NCBI GenBank assembly: GCA_036403235.1
Contig: DASWRI010000026.1
Coordinates: forward strand, 70,756 to 134,755
Origin: JBGTFE01 sp036403235
Lineage (GTDB): Bacteria > Acidobacteriota > Blastocatellia > Pyrinomonadales > Pyrinomonadaceae
Reading direction: 5' to 3'
DNA: 64,000 nucleotides
Positions 33,202 to 41,272 of the stretch are shown here, piece by piece. Made by a program: the position numbers and the translations under genes. How positions within the stretch are numbered: the stretch's first letter is position 1; every line of letters begins with the position of its first letter. A model generated the notes under the pieces. The model ran no database searches, was not told the DNA's origin, and worked only from the letters and a program-made list of their open reading frames with translations.

Positions 33202-33230
33202 TTGCACAAAGCAATTTGATTTTGTAGTAT
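33202..33230 (+). promoter_or_regulatory. Sigma70-type promoter of tRNA-Thr
   Basis: TTGCAC (33202-33207) and TAGTAT (33225-33230) are separated by 17 bp, predicting a transcript start near 33237, about 29 bases before the tRNA. Confidence 0.65.
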
Positions 33231-33239
33231 TTTCGCTTG

Positions 33240-33261
33240 CGCCTGTTACAGAAAACAGGCG
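33240..33261 (+). other. Leader hairpin just upstream of tRNA-Thr
   Basis: CGCCTGTT (33240-33247) pairs perfectly with AACAGGCG (33254-33261). It would be in the 5' leader of the pre-tRNA, five bases before the mature end. Confidence 0.6.
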
Positions 33262-33265
33262 TCAG

Positions 33266-33341
<76 letters not shown>

Positions 33342-33356
33342 TAAAATCAATAGTTT

Positions 33357-33386
33357 AGGGCATCAAAAAGAAGCCCTTTTCTATTT
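33357..33386 (+). terminator. Probable terminator of tRNA-Thr
   Basis: AGGGC (33357-33361) pairs with GCCCT (33373-33377), followed by TTTTCTATTTT. The stem is short, so confidence is moderate. Confidence 0.5.
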
Positions 33387-33387
33387 T

Positions 33388-33408
33388 GGTGTGTCAATGG
33401 TGTGTCAA
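33388..33408. repeat. Two 11-bp-period direct repeats GGTGTGTCAA
   Basis: GGTGTGTCAA occurs at 33388-33397 and 33399-33408, between the tRNA and the integrase remnant. A degenerate analogue (TTGTGTGCC twice, also period 11) is at 63865-63884. Confidence 0.6.
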
Positions 33409-33560
33409 ATTTTTCGTGGCGCTCCGCCCTTGCGATATAGCATCGCTTCGAGTTTATTAGAAGCGCTTTCCTGCATCCCGGGCAAAACGTGACTATAAGT
33501 ATCAAGAGTCAATTTGACGCTGGCATGTCCAAGCCGCGAAATTGTCATAGTTTTTCGCCG
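33405..33560 (-). pseudogene. Tyrosine integrase, C-terminal remnant
   Basis: The minus-strand frame reads MTISRLGHASVKLTLDTYSH and continues to a stop at 33405. LGHAS is the second conserved box (HxxR/LGH) and DTYSHV holds the catalytic Tyr of phage-type tyrosine recombinases. Upstream of 33560 the frame no longer looks like an integrase, so only the last 50 residues survive. It lies 64 bp from tRNA-Thr, the usual place for an integrase of a tRNA-inserted element. Confidence 0.85.
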
Positions 33561-33646
33561 TGTTCGTGATGAGATTAGAAATAAATTAAACCAGTTCGCT
33601 TTACTGAAAACTTCTAAAATCAATGTGCCGAAGGTCTGTCGAGCCT

Positions 33647-34015
33647 TTATGCAGCCTCTCTTATGATTAACTTTAAATCTTGAATAGATTGGCTTTCGTT
33701 AATTTGCTCGGCACTGGCAATTTGCTTTAGAAAGCCCGCTTCTTCGATAAATATTGCCGGAAGATTTAGTTTCTCTTGACTGTATTTGTTCTTAAATTCG
33801 TTGGCATGAAGAAATTCCAAAGGATTACCGAGCGAATCCAGATATTCTTTCCATTCTTTTTTCATTCCGAAATTTGAATGCGTTATCGCACAGAGATTGC
33901 ACTCATAAGTTTGCGGCGAAAATATTTTGTGAGCAATGTCCGACAATAAATTAAATACGCCGCTGTCGGCATTGTAAACAAAGATAATTTTCGGTTTTGC
34001 CGGTTCGGTCATCAT
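33647..34015 (-). CDS. Small conserved protein, unknown function
   Basis: A 122-residue soluble protein: KIIFVYNADSGVFNLLSDIA at the start, then YECNLCAITHSNFGMKKEW with a C-x2-C pair, and an acidic helical C-terminus. I recall similar sequences encoded near flavoproteins and arsenic-related genes but do not recognise a characterised family. It starts directly after the stop of the upstream flavoreductase gene (no gap), so the two are surely co-transcribed. The CNLC pair could bind metal or take part in thiol chemistry. Confidence 0.65.
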   Translation of the reverse strand: MMTEPAKPKIIFVYNADSGVFNLLSDIAHKIFSPQTYECNLCAITHSNFGMKKEWKEYLDSLGNPLEFLHANEFKNKYSQEKLNLPAIFIEEAGFLKQIASAEQINESQSIQDLKLIIREAA

Positions 34016-35086
34016 TTAATCTTCACGCAGCTTTTCGCCTTCGCTCTTTCGAGGCGTCAATGTTTCATCGACATTGATTCCAAGTTCCTTTTGTCTGGCC
34101 GGCGAGGAATCCTTCGGCGGAAAACCGAGCGCGATTCGCTTTTCGCGCCATTGCAATTTGATATCGCGCCAGAGATGTCCGGGCGCTTCGTAACCGTAAG
34201 CGCGATATTCGTTCGGCTCGATTTTGCCTTTGCGCAAGCCGAATTCTGCAAAAGCATCCGTCCAAGCGTCGAAATCCGCGAAAACATTGGTTTCGGTCGC
34301 CATGTGTTCGGCTTGATTGTCGCTGTATTTTTTATCCTTGCCAAACTCGATGTATTTCCACAAATGGTCGGGAACCTCGACGCCGCTGTAGCGACACTGC
34401 CAGACGAGCGGCGCGTAGGAATCGCGGTCGTTTTCAAACGGCTCGTCGTTCGGGTTGAAATAACTTTTGTGTTCAAGCTTTTTCGGAATTCCTTCTTCGT
34501 CGAGTTCATCGCCGCCGCCGTCGCCATAACAGAAAAAGGCCGCCGTCCTGCCTTCGAGATGATTTTGCGAAAGTTTTTCCCACTCGGGCGAATGTTCGAG
34601 CTTCGTCGCGAGCTCTGCGTCTTTGTGTTCGATCAAATCCTCGCGCGGATTGCCGCCGTTCATGCAAACCAGGCGGTCAAACATCAATTTCAGATTGGTC
34701 GTCGGCGCATACCAGTTGATCGGCGCGATAATCGCCCAGGCATCCGCCAAATCGAGCCGCGCATACATATCCAAATCCCAAAGCAGATCGGGTTCGAGTT
34801 TTGAATCCTTCTCATAACAATTGCAGGGCCAAACACAAAGCGCCATCGAGGTCGAAACGCAGGCGTTGCAGCTTTGAATGCGCGCTCGCGCATAAACATT
34901 ACCCAAGTCTTCGTAGTCGATTTCCCAATCCTGAGGCAGACGCTCAGCCATTCTCAGCATTAAAGTCCTCGATTTTGAATCGACGCCCGGACAATTATAC
35001 TGCCGGCGATTCGAGCCGGAAATTATCAGCACGCGGAAAGGTCTTTCGCCGGTCGGTAATTTCCCGTTTTCGTCATTTGGCTTCAT
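34016..35086 (-). CDS. NADPH-dependent FMN reductase / flavodoxin-like protein
   Basis: A 356-residue flavodoxin-fold protein. FRVLIISGSNRRQYNCPGVDSK fits the phosphate-binding loop of NADPH-dependent FMN reductases, followed by an IQSCNACVSTSMALCVWPCNCY segment with five Cys and by APINWYAPTTNLKLMFDRLVC, the FMN-ring loop. The C-terminal 200 residues are an extension with many Asp, Glu and Trp and no recognised domain. The ATG at 35086 is preferred to a TTG three codons upstream. The Cys cluster after the first beta strand resembles iron-sulfur flavoproteins. Its place next to the arsenosugar-type genes suggests a redox role there, which is only an inference. Confidence 0.78.
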   Translation of the reverse strand: MKPNDENGKLPTGERPFRVLIISGSNRRQYNCPGVDSKSRTLMLRMAERLPQDWEIDYEDLGNVYARARIQSCNACVSTSMALCVWPCNCYEKDSKLEPDLLWDLDMYARLDLADAWAIIAPINWYAPTTNLKLMFDRLVCMNGGNPREDLIEHKDAELATKLEHSPEWEKLSQNHLEGRTAAFFCYGDGGGDELDEEGIPKKLEHKSYFNPNDEPFENDRDSYAPLVWQCRYSGVEVPDHLWKYIEFGKDKKYSDNQAEHMATETNVFADFDAWTDAFAEFGLRKGKIEPNEYRAYGYEAPGHLWRDIKLQWREKRIALGFPPKDSSPARQKELGINVDETLTPRKSEGEKLRED

Positions 35087-35143
35087 TTTTCCCAAATCCT
35101 TGTAAATTATTTATGATGAATTATAACAAAGTAACAGGATTAA

Positions 35144-35980
35144 ATGAAAAAACTTCTAAAAATTTTAAGCGCTCCTCTCGCACTCGGCGGCTTTGCGGCT
35201 CTCGTCTGGCTCGAAAATCGTCGTCCTTTGCGCCGTGAAGTGGAATCGAAATTTGTTCGCAATGGAAGAAATCTCGCTGTTGCCGGGCTCGCCGCGCTCG
35301 CTTTGCAAATAACCGAAAAGCCGGTTGCATCACGTCTAACCAAATTTGTCGAAAGCAAAAAGCTGGGATTGCTGAAAATCACTCGTCTGCCGAAATGGCT
35401 GGAAGTGATTTTAGCCGTTGTTTTGATGGATTACACTTTGTATCTCTGGCACGTTCTGACGCATAAATCACCTTTTCTGTGGCGATTTCATCTGGTTCAC
35501 CACGTTGATTTAGACCTCGATACTTCGACCGCTTTAAGATTTCATTTCGGTGAGCTTGTAATTTCTGTTTTATGGCGCTCGGCGCAGATCCTTGTGATCG
35601 GCGTTTCGCCGGGCGCGCTTACCGCGTGGCAGATGTTTTTGTTTCCGTCGATTTTGTTTCATCATTCAAATTTAAGACTGCCCGAAAATCTGGACAAATG
35701 GCTGCAAAACTTTTTCGTGACGCCGCGTCTTCATGAAATTCATCACTCCATCGTGCGCGAAGAAACCGACTCCAACTGGTCGAGCGGTTTGACCGTTTGG
35801 GACAAAATTCACGGCACGTTTAGAAATGACGTTCCGCCTGAACACATTATTATCGGTGTGCCGGCGTATCAACACCATGATGAAATAATTTTAGCCGAAA
35901 TTTTACCGCTTCCTTTTGAAAATCAGAAAAACGACTGGCAGCTGCCGGAAGCTGTCTCGCCGCAGAAGCAGTTAAAATGA
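35144..35980 (+). CDS. Fatty acid hydroxylase / sterol desaturase family membrane protein
   Basis: A 278-residue polytopic protein with the di-iron His boxes of the family: LWHVLTH (about 107-113), RFHLVHH (about 119-125) and HEIHHS (about 201-206), between membrane helices. Such enzymes use a di-iron centre and O2 to hydroxylate or desaturate lipids. It overlaps the next gene by 4 bp (ATGA), so it is translationally coupled to the TIGR04283-type transferase. In arsenosugar-type gene sets a lipid-modifying enzyme could act on arsenolipids, but this is speculation from context. Confidence 0.88.
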   Translation: MKKLLKILSAPLALGGFAALVWLENRRPLRREVESKFVRNGRNLAVAGLAALALQITEKPVASRLTKFVESKKLGLLKITRLPKWLEVILAVVLMDYTLYLWHVLTHKSPFLWRFHLVHHVDLDLDTSTALRFHFGELVISVLWRSAQILVIGVSPGALTAWQMFLFPSILFHHSNLRLPENLDKWLQNFFVTPRLHEIHHSIVREETDSNWSSGLTVWDKIHGTFRNDVPPEHIIIGVPAYQHHDEIILAEILPLPFENQKNDWQLPEAVSPQKQLK

Positions 35981-36675
35981 ATCCTGAAATATCAATCATC
36001 ATCCCGACGCTTAATGAAGAAGATTCGATTCGGGAAACGCTTTGTTCGCTTCAGGTTTTTGAAGATGCCGAAATCATTGTAGTTGACGGCGGAAGCACGG
36101 ACGCGACCGTTTTGATCGCCAAAAACTACCCTGTAAAAATCTTTCGCGCATCGCGCGGGCGCGGCTCTCAATTGAGTTTCGGCGGAAATGCGGCGGACGG
36201 CGATATTTTATGGTTTCTTCACGCCGATACGATTGTTTCGCCGGATGCGGTCGAACAAATCAGAAAGGCTTTAGCAAATCCGCGTGTTGCCGGGGGAAAT
36301 TTTACGATTCGCTTTGACGGCGAAAGACAGGCGGCGAAATTTTTAACCTGGCTTTATCCGAACCTCCGAAAAATCGGTCTGATTTACGGCGATTCGGCAA
36401 TTTTCGTGCGGCGCGCGGTTTATCAGAAAACAGGCGGATTCAAGCCTTTCCCGATTTTTGAAGATTTGGATTTTGTCGAGAGATTAAAAACGGCTGGCGA
36501 AATAGTTACTTTATCTTCCGTCGTCACGACTTCTTCACGGCGGTTTGAAAACAAAAGTTTTATCCTCACCTTTCTGCGCTGGATGATTCTGCAAGGTCTT
36601 TTCTGGCTTGGAGTTAGTCCATACAAATTGCTTAAAATCTATTTCCCGACGGCAAATTCACCAAAGAAAAATTAA
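35977..36675 (+). CDS. Family 2 glycosyltransferase, arsenosugar/selenodomain-associated (TIGR04283-like)
   Basis: A 232-residue GT-A fold protein: ISIIIPTLNEEDSIRETL, IVVDGGSTDAT (first DxD-like region), GRGSQLSFGGNAADGDILWFLHADT (nucleotide-sugar and metal site, HADT), then YGDSAIFVRRAVYQKTGGF. This matches the transferase 2 that clusters with radical SAM/selenodomain proteins, now associated with arsenosugar synthesis. It converges with the transferase 1 gene 5 bp away. Confidence 0.88.
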   Translation: MNPEISIIIPTLNEEDSIRETLCSLQVFEDAEIIVVDGGSTDATVLIAKNYPVKIFRASRGRGSQLSFGGNAADGDILWFLHADTIVSPDAVEQIRKALANPRVAGGNFTIRFDGERQAAKFLTWLYPNLRKIGLIYGDSAIFVRRAVYQKTGGFKPFPIFEDLDFVERLKTAGEIVTLSSVVTTSSRRFENKSFILTFLRWMILQGLFWLGVSPYKLLKIYFPTANSPKKN

Positions 36676-36680
36676 GTCGT

Positions 36681-37346
36681 TTAGCTGTTTTGCAAAAGCC
36701 ATCGGTAGGTTTTCTCAGCTACTTTTTGTAGTTCGCTATCAGCAAAAATTTCTTTTTTCATCACTAAAAAGTCATTCGGCGTATCGACATCATAATGTTC
36801 CGGTATCAGCTTTAGTTTCTCAATCCCTAAATTTTTTATATTTCTCGTAATCTGTTCAAAAACCGCCGAGGAACTCCACGCAATTTCATCGAAAAGATTC
36901 GGAATCGGCGTTCGCAAACCGATTAAATAAAAGCCTCCGTCCTTCGCTTTGCCCAAAACGATTTCAGCGTCTCTTTCGAGAGCATCGAACGCTTCTGTAA
37001 TATATTCGGCGGGAAAAGTCGGGCTATCGGTTCCGATCATCACGACGGGCGAATACTCAGAGAAAGTAAATACAAATGCGTTAGCCATTCTTTCCCCGAG
37101 ATTTTCGCCTTTTTGTTCGATTAAAACGATTTCAGACGGAATTATACTCTCCAGAATTTTTTTTTGACCGGCGGGCGCGTATGCTAAAATTACGTTTTCG
37201 CAGACAGTTTTCGCTTTTTTTATCGTGTCATACAAAAACGCTTCGGCGAGTCCGACACATTTTTCCGGCGATAAAATGGGTTGAAGACGCGTTTTGACTG
37301 TTCCGGTTACCGGAACCTTTGCCATAATTATAACTGCACGATTCAT
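36681..37346 (-). CDS. Arsenosugar/selenodomain-associated transferase 1 (TIGR04282-like)
   Basis: A 221-residue protein of the nucleotidyltransferase-like GT-A family: MAKVPVTGTVKTRLQPIL start, GERMANAF, VMIGTDSPTFP and KDGGFYLIGLR. It is the regular partner of TIGR04283 transferases. The gene is on the opposite strand, convergent with its partner and divergent from the AhpD-like gene, so the cluster is not a single operon. Confidence 0.88.
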   Translation of the reverse strand: MNRAVIIMAKVPVTGTVKTRLQPILSPEKCVGLAEAFLYDTIKKAKTVCENVILAYAPAGQKKILESIIPSEIVLIEQKGENLGERMANAFVFTFSEYSPVVMIGTDSPTFPAEYITEAFDALERDAEIVLGKAKDGGFYLIGLRTPIPNLFDEIAWSSSAVFEQITRNIKNLGIEKLKLIPEHYDVDTPNDFLVMKKEIFADSELQKVAEKTYRWLLQNS

Positions 37347-37382
37347 GATTCAAATAAATATCGTAAATAAAACGAGGAATTT

Positions 37383-37712
37383 ATGCATTATTACAACGAA
37401 GAAGATTTGAGCCGCTTTGGCGACATCGCCAAATATAAACCCGAGCTTTTCGAGAAATTTCTCGCATGGTATCAAGCCTGCCAGGAAGAAGGCGCGCTTT
37501 CAAAACGCGAAAAGGCGCTGATCGGTTTAGCCGTCGCCGTCACGGTGCAGTGCCCTTACTGCATCGACGCCTTTACGAACTCCGCCCTCGAAAACGGCTC
37601 GAATATGGAGCAGATGACCGAAGCGATGCATCTCGCGTCAGCGATTCGCGGCGGCGCGAGCCTCATTCACGGTATTCAATCGCATAATGCGCACGATAAG
37701 GTTTCAATGTAA
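37383..37712 (+). CDS. AhpD-like (carboxymuconolactone decarboxylase family) protein
   Basis: A 109-residue helical protein with the AhpD redox motif CPYCIDAF (C57, C60) and downstream His (IRGGASLIHGI). Members encoded next to ArsS are annotated as arsenosugar-biosynthesis-associated peroxidase-like proteins. The stop overlaps the arsS start by one base (TAATG at 37710-37714), so the two are translationally coupled. Confidence 0.88.
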   Translation: MHYYNEEDLSRFGDIAKYKPELFEKFLAWYQACQEEGALSKREKALIGLAVAVTVQCPYCIDAFTNSALENGSNMEQMTEAMHLASAIRGGASLIHGIQSHNAHDKVSM

Positions 37713-38716
37713 TGACGGTGATTCTTCCGGTTATCAACAATCAGCGGTTTGCAAAATCTCCGGTGAGTTTTGACGAAAAACTGGCGGAAAATAATCTTGA
37801 ATTGAAATCGTCTGTCATTGAAACGCTGCAAGTCAACGTCGGTAAGCTCTGCAATCAAGCTTGCAAGCACTGTCACGTCGATGCCAGCCCGAAGAGGACG
37901 GAAATAATGCCGCGCGAAGTCGTTGATGACTGCCTGAATGCTTTGAGAAATTATAAAATTCCGACGCTCGACATCACCGGCGGCGCGCCGGAGCTGAACC
38001 CGGATTTTCGGTATTTTGTAACGGAAGCGAAAAAATCGGGTGCAAAGGTGCTGGTACGGCATAATCTGACGGTGATGTTTGAAGACGGTCAGGAAGATTT
38101 GCCGCAGTTTTACGCCAAAAACGAAGTTGAAGTGATTTCCAGTCTGCCTTATTTTCTTCGCTCACAGACTGACTCGCAGCGCGGTACAGGCGTTTTCGAT
38201 AAATCAATCGAAGCCCTCAAAAGACTGAACACGGTCGGCTACGGAATTGATGAAAGATTGATTTTGAATCTTGTTTATAATCCGGTCGGTGCCTTCTTGC
38301 CGCCGGCGCAGGAGGCAATCGAAAGCGACTTCAAGCGCGAGCTAAAAACTCGCTACGACATCGTATTTAATAACCTTTTTACGATTACGAATATGCCGAT
38401 TTCAAGATACCTTGAATGGCTGCGGCGCTCGAAAAATGAAGAGACGTATATGCGGAAGCTGATCAACGCTTTTAATCCAGCAACTATTGAAAGTTTAATG
38501 TGCCGCAATTTAATCAGCGTCGATTGGCGCGGTAATTTATACGACTGCGATTTTAATCAAATGCTCGACCTACCTCTCGATAACCGAACGCCTCAGACGA
38601 TTGCTGAATTTGATCTAAACAAATTAACCGACAGAAATATTGTTACTGACGTGCATTGCTTCGGATGCACCGCAGGTTCCGGTTCGAGTTGCGGCGGTGC
38701 TGTAGCAAATAAGTAG
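37712..38716 (+). CDS. arsS: Radical SAM protein ArsS-like (arsenosugar biosynthesis)
   Basis: A 334-residue radical SAM enzyme. The [4Fe-4S] motif is C47-x3-C51-x2-C54 (KLCNQACKHCHVDASP), followed by LDITGGAPELNPDFRYFV (SAM-binding GGAPE). The C-terminal part has a Cys-rich end: HCFGCTAGSGSSCGGA. Such proteins belong to the rSAM/selenodomain group and are proposed to transfer a deoxyadenosyl group to arsenic in oxo-arsenosugar synthesis. The usual methyltransferase ArsM is not seen in the window. The gene ends in a normal TAG; the SCGGA Cys is where some relatives carry selenocysteine. Confidence 0.88.
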   Translation: MTVILPVINNQRFAKSPVSFDEKLAENNLELKSSVIETLQVNVGKLCNQACKHCHVDASPKRTEIMPREVVDDCLNALRNYKIPTLDITGGAPELNPDFRYFVTEAKKSGAKVLVRHNLTVMFEDGQEDLPQFYAKNEVEVISSLPYFLRSQTDSQRGTGVFDKSIEALKRLNTVGYGIDERLILNLVYNPVGAFLPPAQEAIESDFKRELKTRYDIVFNNLFTITNMPISRYLEWLRRSKNEETYMRKLINAFNPATIESLMCRNLISVDWRGNLYDCDFNQMLDLPLDNRTPQTIAEFDLNKLTDRNIVTDVHCFGCTAGSGSSCGGAVANK

Positions 38717-38783
38717 TTAGATTTTCCCCGGCTTTAAAGCTGTCCATAAACTGGGTTTTTCGCACAGTCTTAAAAATGATATG

Positions 38784-38809
38784 TGTGCAAAAACCATAGT
38801 TTTTGCACA
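38784..38809. terminator. Perfect 11-bp hairpin after arsS
   Basis: TGTGCAAAAAC (38784-38794), loop CATA, GTTTTTGCACA (38799-38809). The T-run lies inside the stem and is followed by TTCTTTAAAA, so it is terminator-like. Confidence 0.55.
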
Positions 38810-39347
38810 TTCTTTAAAACAATTATACTTGCTGACCGCCGGGACGAGCGGCTCGATAAACTAAAACACTGCAAAATCTTTCAGAAAAAGAAAAACGTCG
38901 GCGAGGAAATGTAATATTTTCGGTAAAAATTAGGCAAAACTCCAAAATTAAATCGGTCTTTAATTTATAACCTTAGATATTGATTTCCGTTATCAACGCA
39001 GATAACCGTCAAAAGTCGCCGCCGAGATAATGAAAATCCAACAAGAAATGTTATGTCGCACCGCTCCTACAATTTGATAGTTGGATTGAGTTCAGGAACC
39101 TGCCAAGAGTCCCGCGATGGAAATTCAAATAAAATTGCAAGAGCTTATAGTGTTTTAGCAAGCGTAAGCTCAAATTGCGGCAATAAAAAACTACGGGAAG
39201 CTGATTGTTCCGATAAGGAATAACCGGCTTCCCGTAGTTTTGTCGGTCTGAGAAAAGAGCCGAAGTTTGGCTAAATCGTCCCAATAGTTCATTAGACCGA
39301 GAGTCTTCTGTCGAAAACTCTTACAAAGAACAAGGAGATAATTACTT
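38810..39347. other. Long intergenic region with a 14-bp hairpin
   Basis: More than 500 bp without a credible gene. AAACTACGGGAAGC (39188-39201) pairs with GCTTCCCGTAGTTT (39227-39240) around a 25-base centre that contains TTCC/GGAA. Such a stem could end transcription or be a mobile palindrome. An AAGGAG site close to the right end serves the next gene. Confidence 0.5.
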
Positions 39348-41015
39348 ATGATGGATTCAATTTTATTCTGGAACGCGGTCGCGCTCGAAGCCAACCGCGT
39401 CAGTCACACCGACCCTGATAAAAGGGAGCAAAACGGCCCGACGCTTTCATCGAGAGCGCTGGCCATCGTTCATCTGGCAATGTATGACGCATATGCCGGA
39501 ATCATCGGCGGATTGGGCTTTCCCAGATACTTAAACCCGCCGCCCGCGCCCGTCGGAACTTCGGCCAAAGATGCCGTAGCCGGCGCGGCTTACCGCACCT
39601 TGATTGGGCTTTACCCGGCGCAGAAAGAATATTTCGACGCGCAGTTGAGCTGTTTCGACACGTCCAACCCGAGCTTCGATTTCGGGCAGACGGTCGGTAA
39701 AACTCTGCTCGGCGATCGCGGCAACGATATGGACAATCGGAGCTGCGGCTATCGATTCTCGCGCAATCGCGGTCGTCATCGCGTTGACCCGGACAATCCG
39801 GGACAGGGCTTTGATTCGCCGTATTATGGCGCGCAGAATCGCGGTTTCGCCATTTCCGTGCGTCACACTAATAGTCCGCCGCCTTTTTCGAACGGCGTCG
39901 CGCCCAAGTATTTGCAGGCGCTCGCGCAGGTTCGCGCGAAAGGCATCAGACCGAATTTGACCGGAACGCTGCCCGACCCGCTTTTCGCCAAACGGCGCAA
40001 CAGTCTGGAGACGGCAATCGGCGTTTACTGGAGTTACGACGGCTCGGCTCGGCTCGGAACGCCGCCGCGCTTTTATAATCAGATAGTTCGCTCGGTGGCG
40101 ATGGCGCAGGGCAACAACGAAGGTCAAAACGCCCGCCTGTTCGCCTTTCTCAACGCCGCGATGGGCGATGCCGGAATTCTGGCCTGGGAGCAGAAATACT
40201 GTCACGATTTCTGGCGTCCGGTCCTCGGCATCCGCGAGCACGACGAAAGACTCGGGCCGGATGCGCCGTATCTCGGTGTGCTCGCCAATTTTACCGATGG
40301 CGATACGCAGTGGCTGCCGTTCGGCGCGCAGAGCACCAACCAGCCGACGGTGAAAAACTTTACGCCGAATTTTCCGTCTTACCCGTCGGGACACGCTACG
40401 TTCGGGGCGGCCGCGCTGCACATCACGCGGATGTTTTACGGCATTCCGGCGAACGACAAAAACGACGACTTTCTCGCGCCGGGGTTTGTCGTCTCCGATG
40501 AGCTCAACGGTGGCAACCGCGACAACGACGGAACCGTTCGCCCGCGCTGGGCGCGCAATTTTCCGGACGGTTTGTGGGAGATGATTATCGACAACGCCAC
40601 GAGCCGCGTCGATCTCGGCGTTCACTGGATTTTCGACGCGTTCGATTTTACGCAGAACGCGAACGGAGATTTAGTGCCCGATTTGACGAATGAAAATATC
40701 GGCGGCGTCGGCCTCGGATTGAGAATCGCCCGTGATATTTTCGCTTTCGGAGGCGGTCTCGCGCCGAAAATGACGCCGGCCGGAACGGCGCCGCCGCCGA
40801 TTACAACGCCCGCGTCGAACACGCCGCTGCCCGTTTTCCCGAAACAACCCGCTACAGTGGGCGGCTGTGCGGATACGGTTAATTTAGGTGGGAAGGCATC
40901 TGACTCGGACGACAAAGAGCCGGTCACACAGGATTTCCCGACCGGGGCTTCCGAAGACGACGAGCCTCCAACGGGCAATCAGGACGCGTATCCGTCAGGA
41001 CTTTCCAAGAAGTGA
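39348..41015 (+). CDS. Vanadium-dependent haloperoxidase-like (PAP2 superfamily) protein
   Basis: A 555-residue protein with the vanadate/phosphate-site motifs of vanadium haloperoxidases: K283-to-R290-P (KYCHDFWRP), PSYPSGHATFG with S347-G348-H349, and SRVDLGVHW with R420 and H426. These enzymes oxidise halides with H2O2; related PAP2 proteins are phosphatases. The K-x6-RP, PSGH and SR-x5-H spacing favours haloperoxidase. There is no signal peptide in this reading; relatives often have one, so the start may be truncated or the protein is cytoplasmic. After about residue 460 a Pro-rich tail has no recognised domain. AAGGAG precedes ATG ATG; either could be used. Confidence 0.85.
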   Translation: MMDSILFWNAVALEANRVSHTDPDKREQNGPTLSSRALAIVHLAMYDAYAGIIGGLGFPRYLNPPPAPVGTSAKDAVAGAAYRTLIGLYPAQKEYFDAQLSCFDTSNPSFDFGQTVGKTLLGDRGNDMDNRSCGYRFSRNRGRHRVDPDNPGQGFDSPYYGAQNRGFAISVRHTNSPPPFSNGVAPKYLQALAQVRAKGIRPNLTGTLPDPLFAKRRNSLETAIGVYWSYDGSARLGTPPRFYNQIVRSVAMAQGNNEGQNARLFAFLNAAMGDAGILAWEQKYCHDFWRPVLGIREHDERLGPDAPYLGVLANFTDGDTQWLPFGAQSTNQPTVKNFTPNFPSYPSGHATFGAAALHITRMFYGIPANDKNDDFLAPGFVVSDELNGGNRDNDGTVRPRWARNFPDGLWEMIIDNATSRVDLGVHWIFDAFDFTQNANGDLVPDLTNENIGGVGLGLRIARDIFAFGGGLAPKMTPAGTAPPPITTPASNTPLPVFPKQPATVGGCADTVNLGGKASDSDDKEPVTQDFPTGASEDDEPPTGNQDAYPSGLSKK

Positions 41016-41050
41016 AATTAGTCATTAAGGAAAACTGAAGCGTACCAAAC

Positions 41051-41092
41051 AAAAAGTCGGGCATTTTTATATTTGCCCGACCTTTTGTTTTA
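41051..41092 (+). terminator. Intrinsic terminator after haloperoxidase-like gene
   Basis: GTCGGGCA (41056-41063) pairs with TGCCCGAC (41074-41081), extended by A and T runs on both sides, followed by CTTTTGTTTT. Confidence 0.85.
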
Positions 41093-41205
41093 TGCGTTTT
41101 TTTTACTTAGAAGGAAAAAGCAAAAAATAGGGTTATTACTTTTTATGAATGTGACGGATGCCTCGGAATCAGCGATTGAGTCGGTAACGGACAGTTTTTA
41201 ATTTA

Positions 41206-41248
41206 CTTTGCCTAAAAACTTCATTTTGGATTGAGTTTTTAGGCAAAG
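41206..41248. terminator. Perfect 15-bp inverted repeat between convergent genes
   Basis: CTTTGCCTAAAAACT (41206-41220) and AGTTTTTAGGCAAAG (41234-41248) form a strong hairpin 25 bp beyond the stop of the minus-strand gene at 41273. The run of T in the minus direction is weak, so it may be a terminator or stabilising stem. Confidence 0.6.
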
Positions 41249-41272
41249 ATTATTTTTGGTTATTAACGCTCA

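Noticed and set aside
37712..38716. Selenocysteine codon in the ArsS-like gene
   Set aside because: The C-terminal motif uses a normal Cys codon and the gene ends with TAG; no in-frame TGA or SECIS-like hairpin is needed.
39051..39394. Two minus-strand frames in the gap before the haloperoxidase-like gene
   Set aside because: They run through the 14-bp hairpin and into the next gene's start and show no domain or ribosome-binding site.
39531..40625. A 364-codon minus-strand open frame inside the haloperoxidase-like gene
   Set aside because: It is antisense to a gene with clear catalytic motifs; its Arg/Val/Ala-rich composition is the usual shadow of GC-rich coding DNA.
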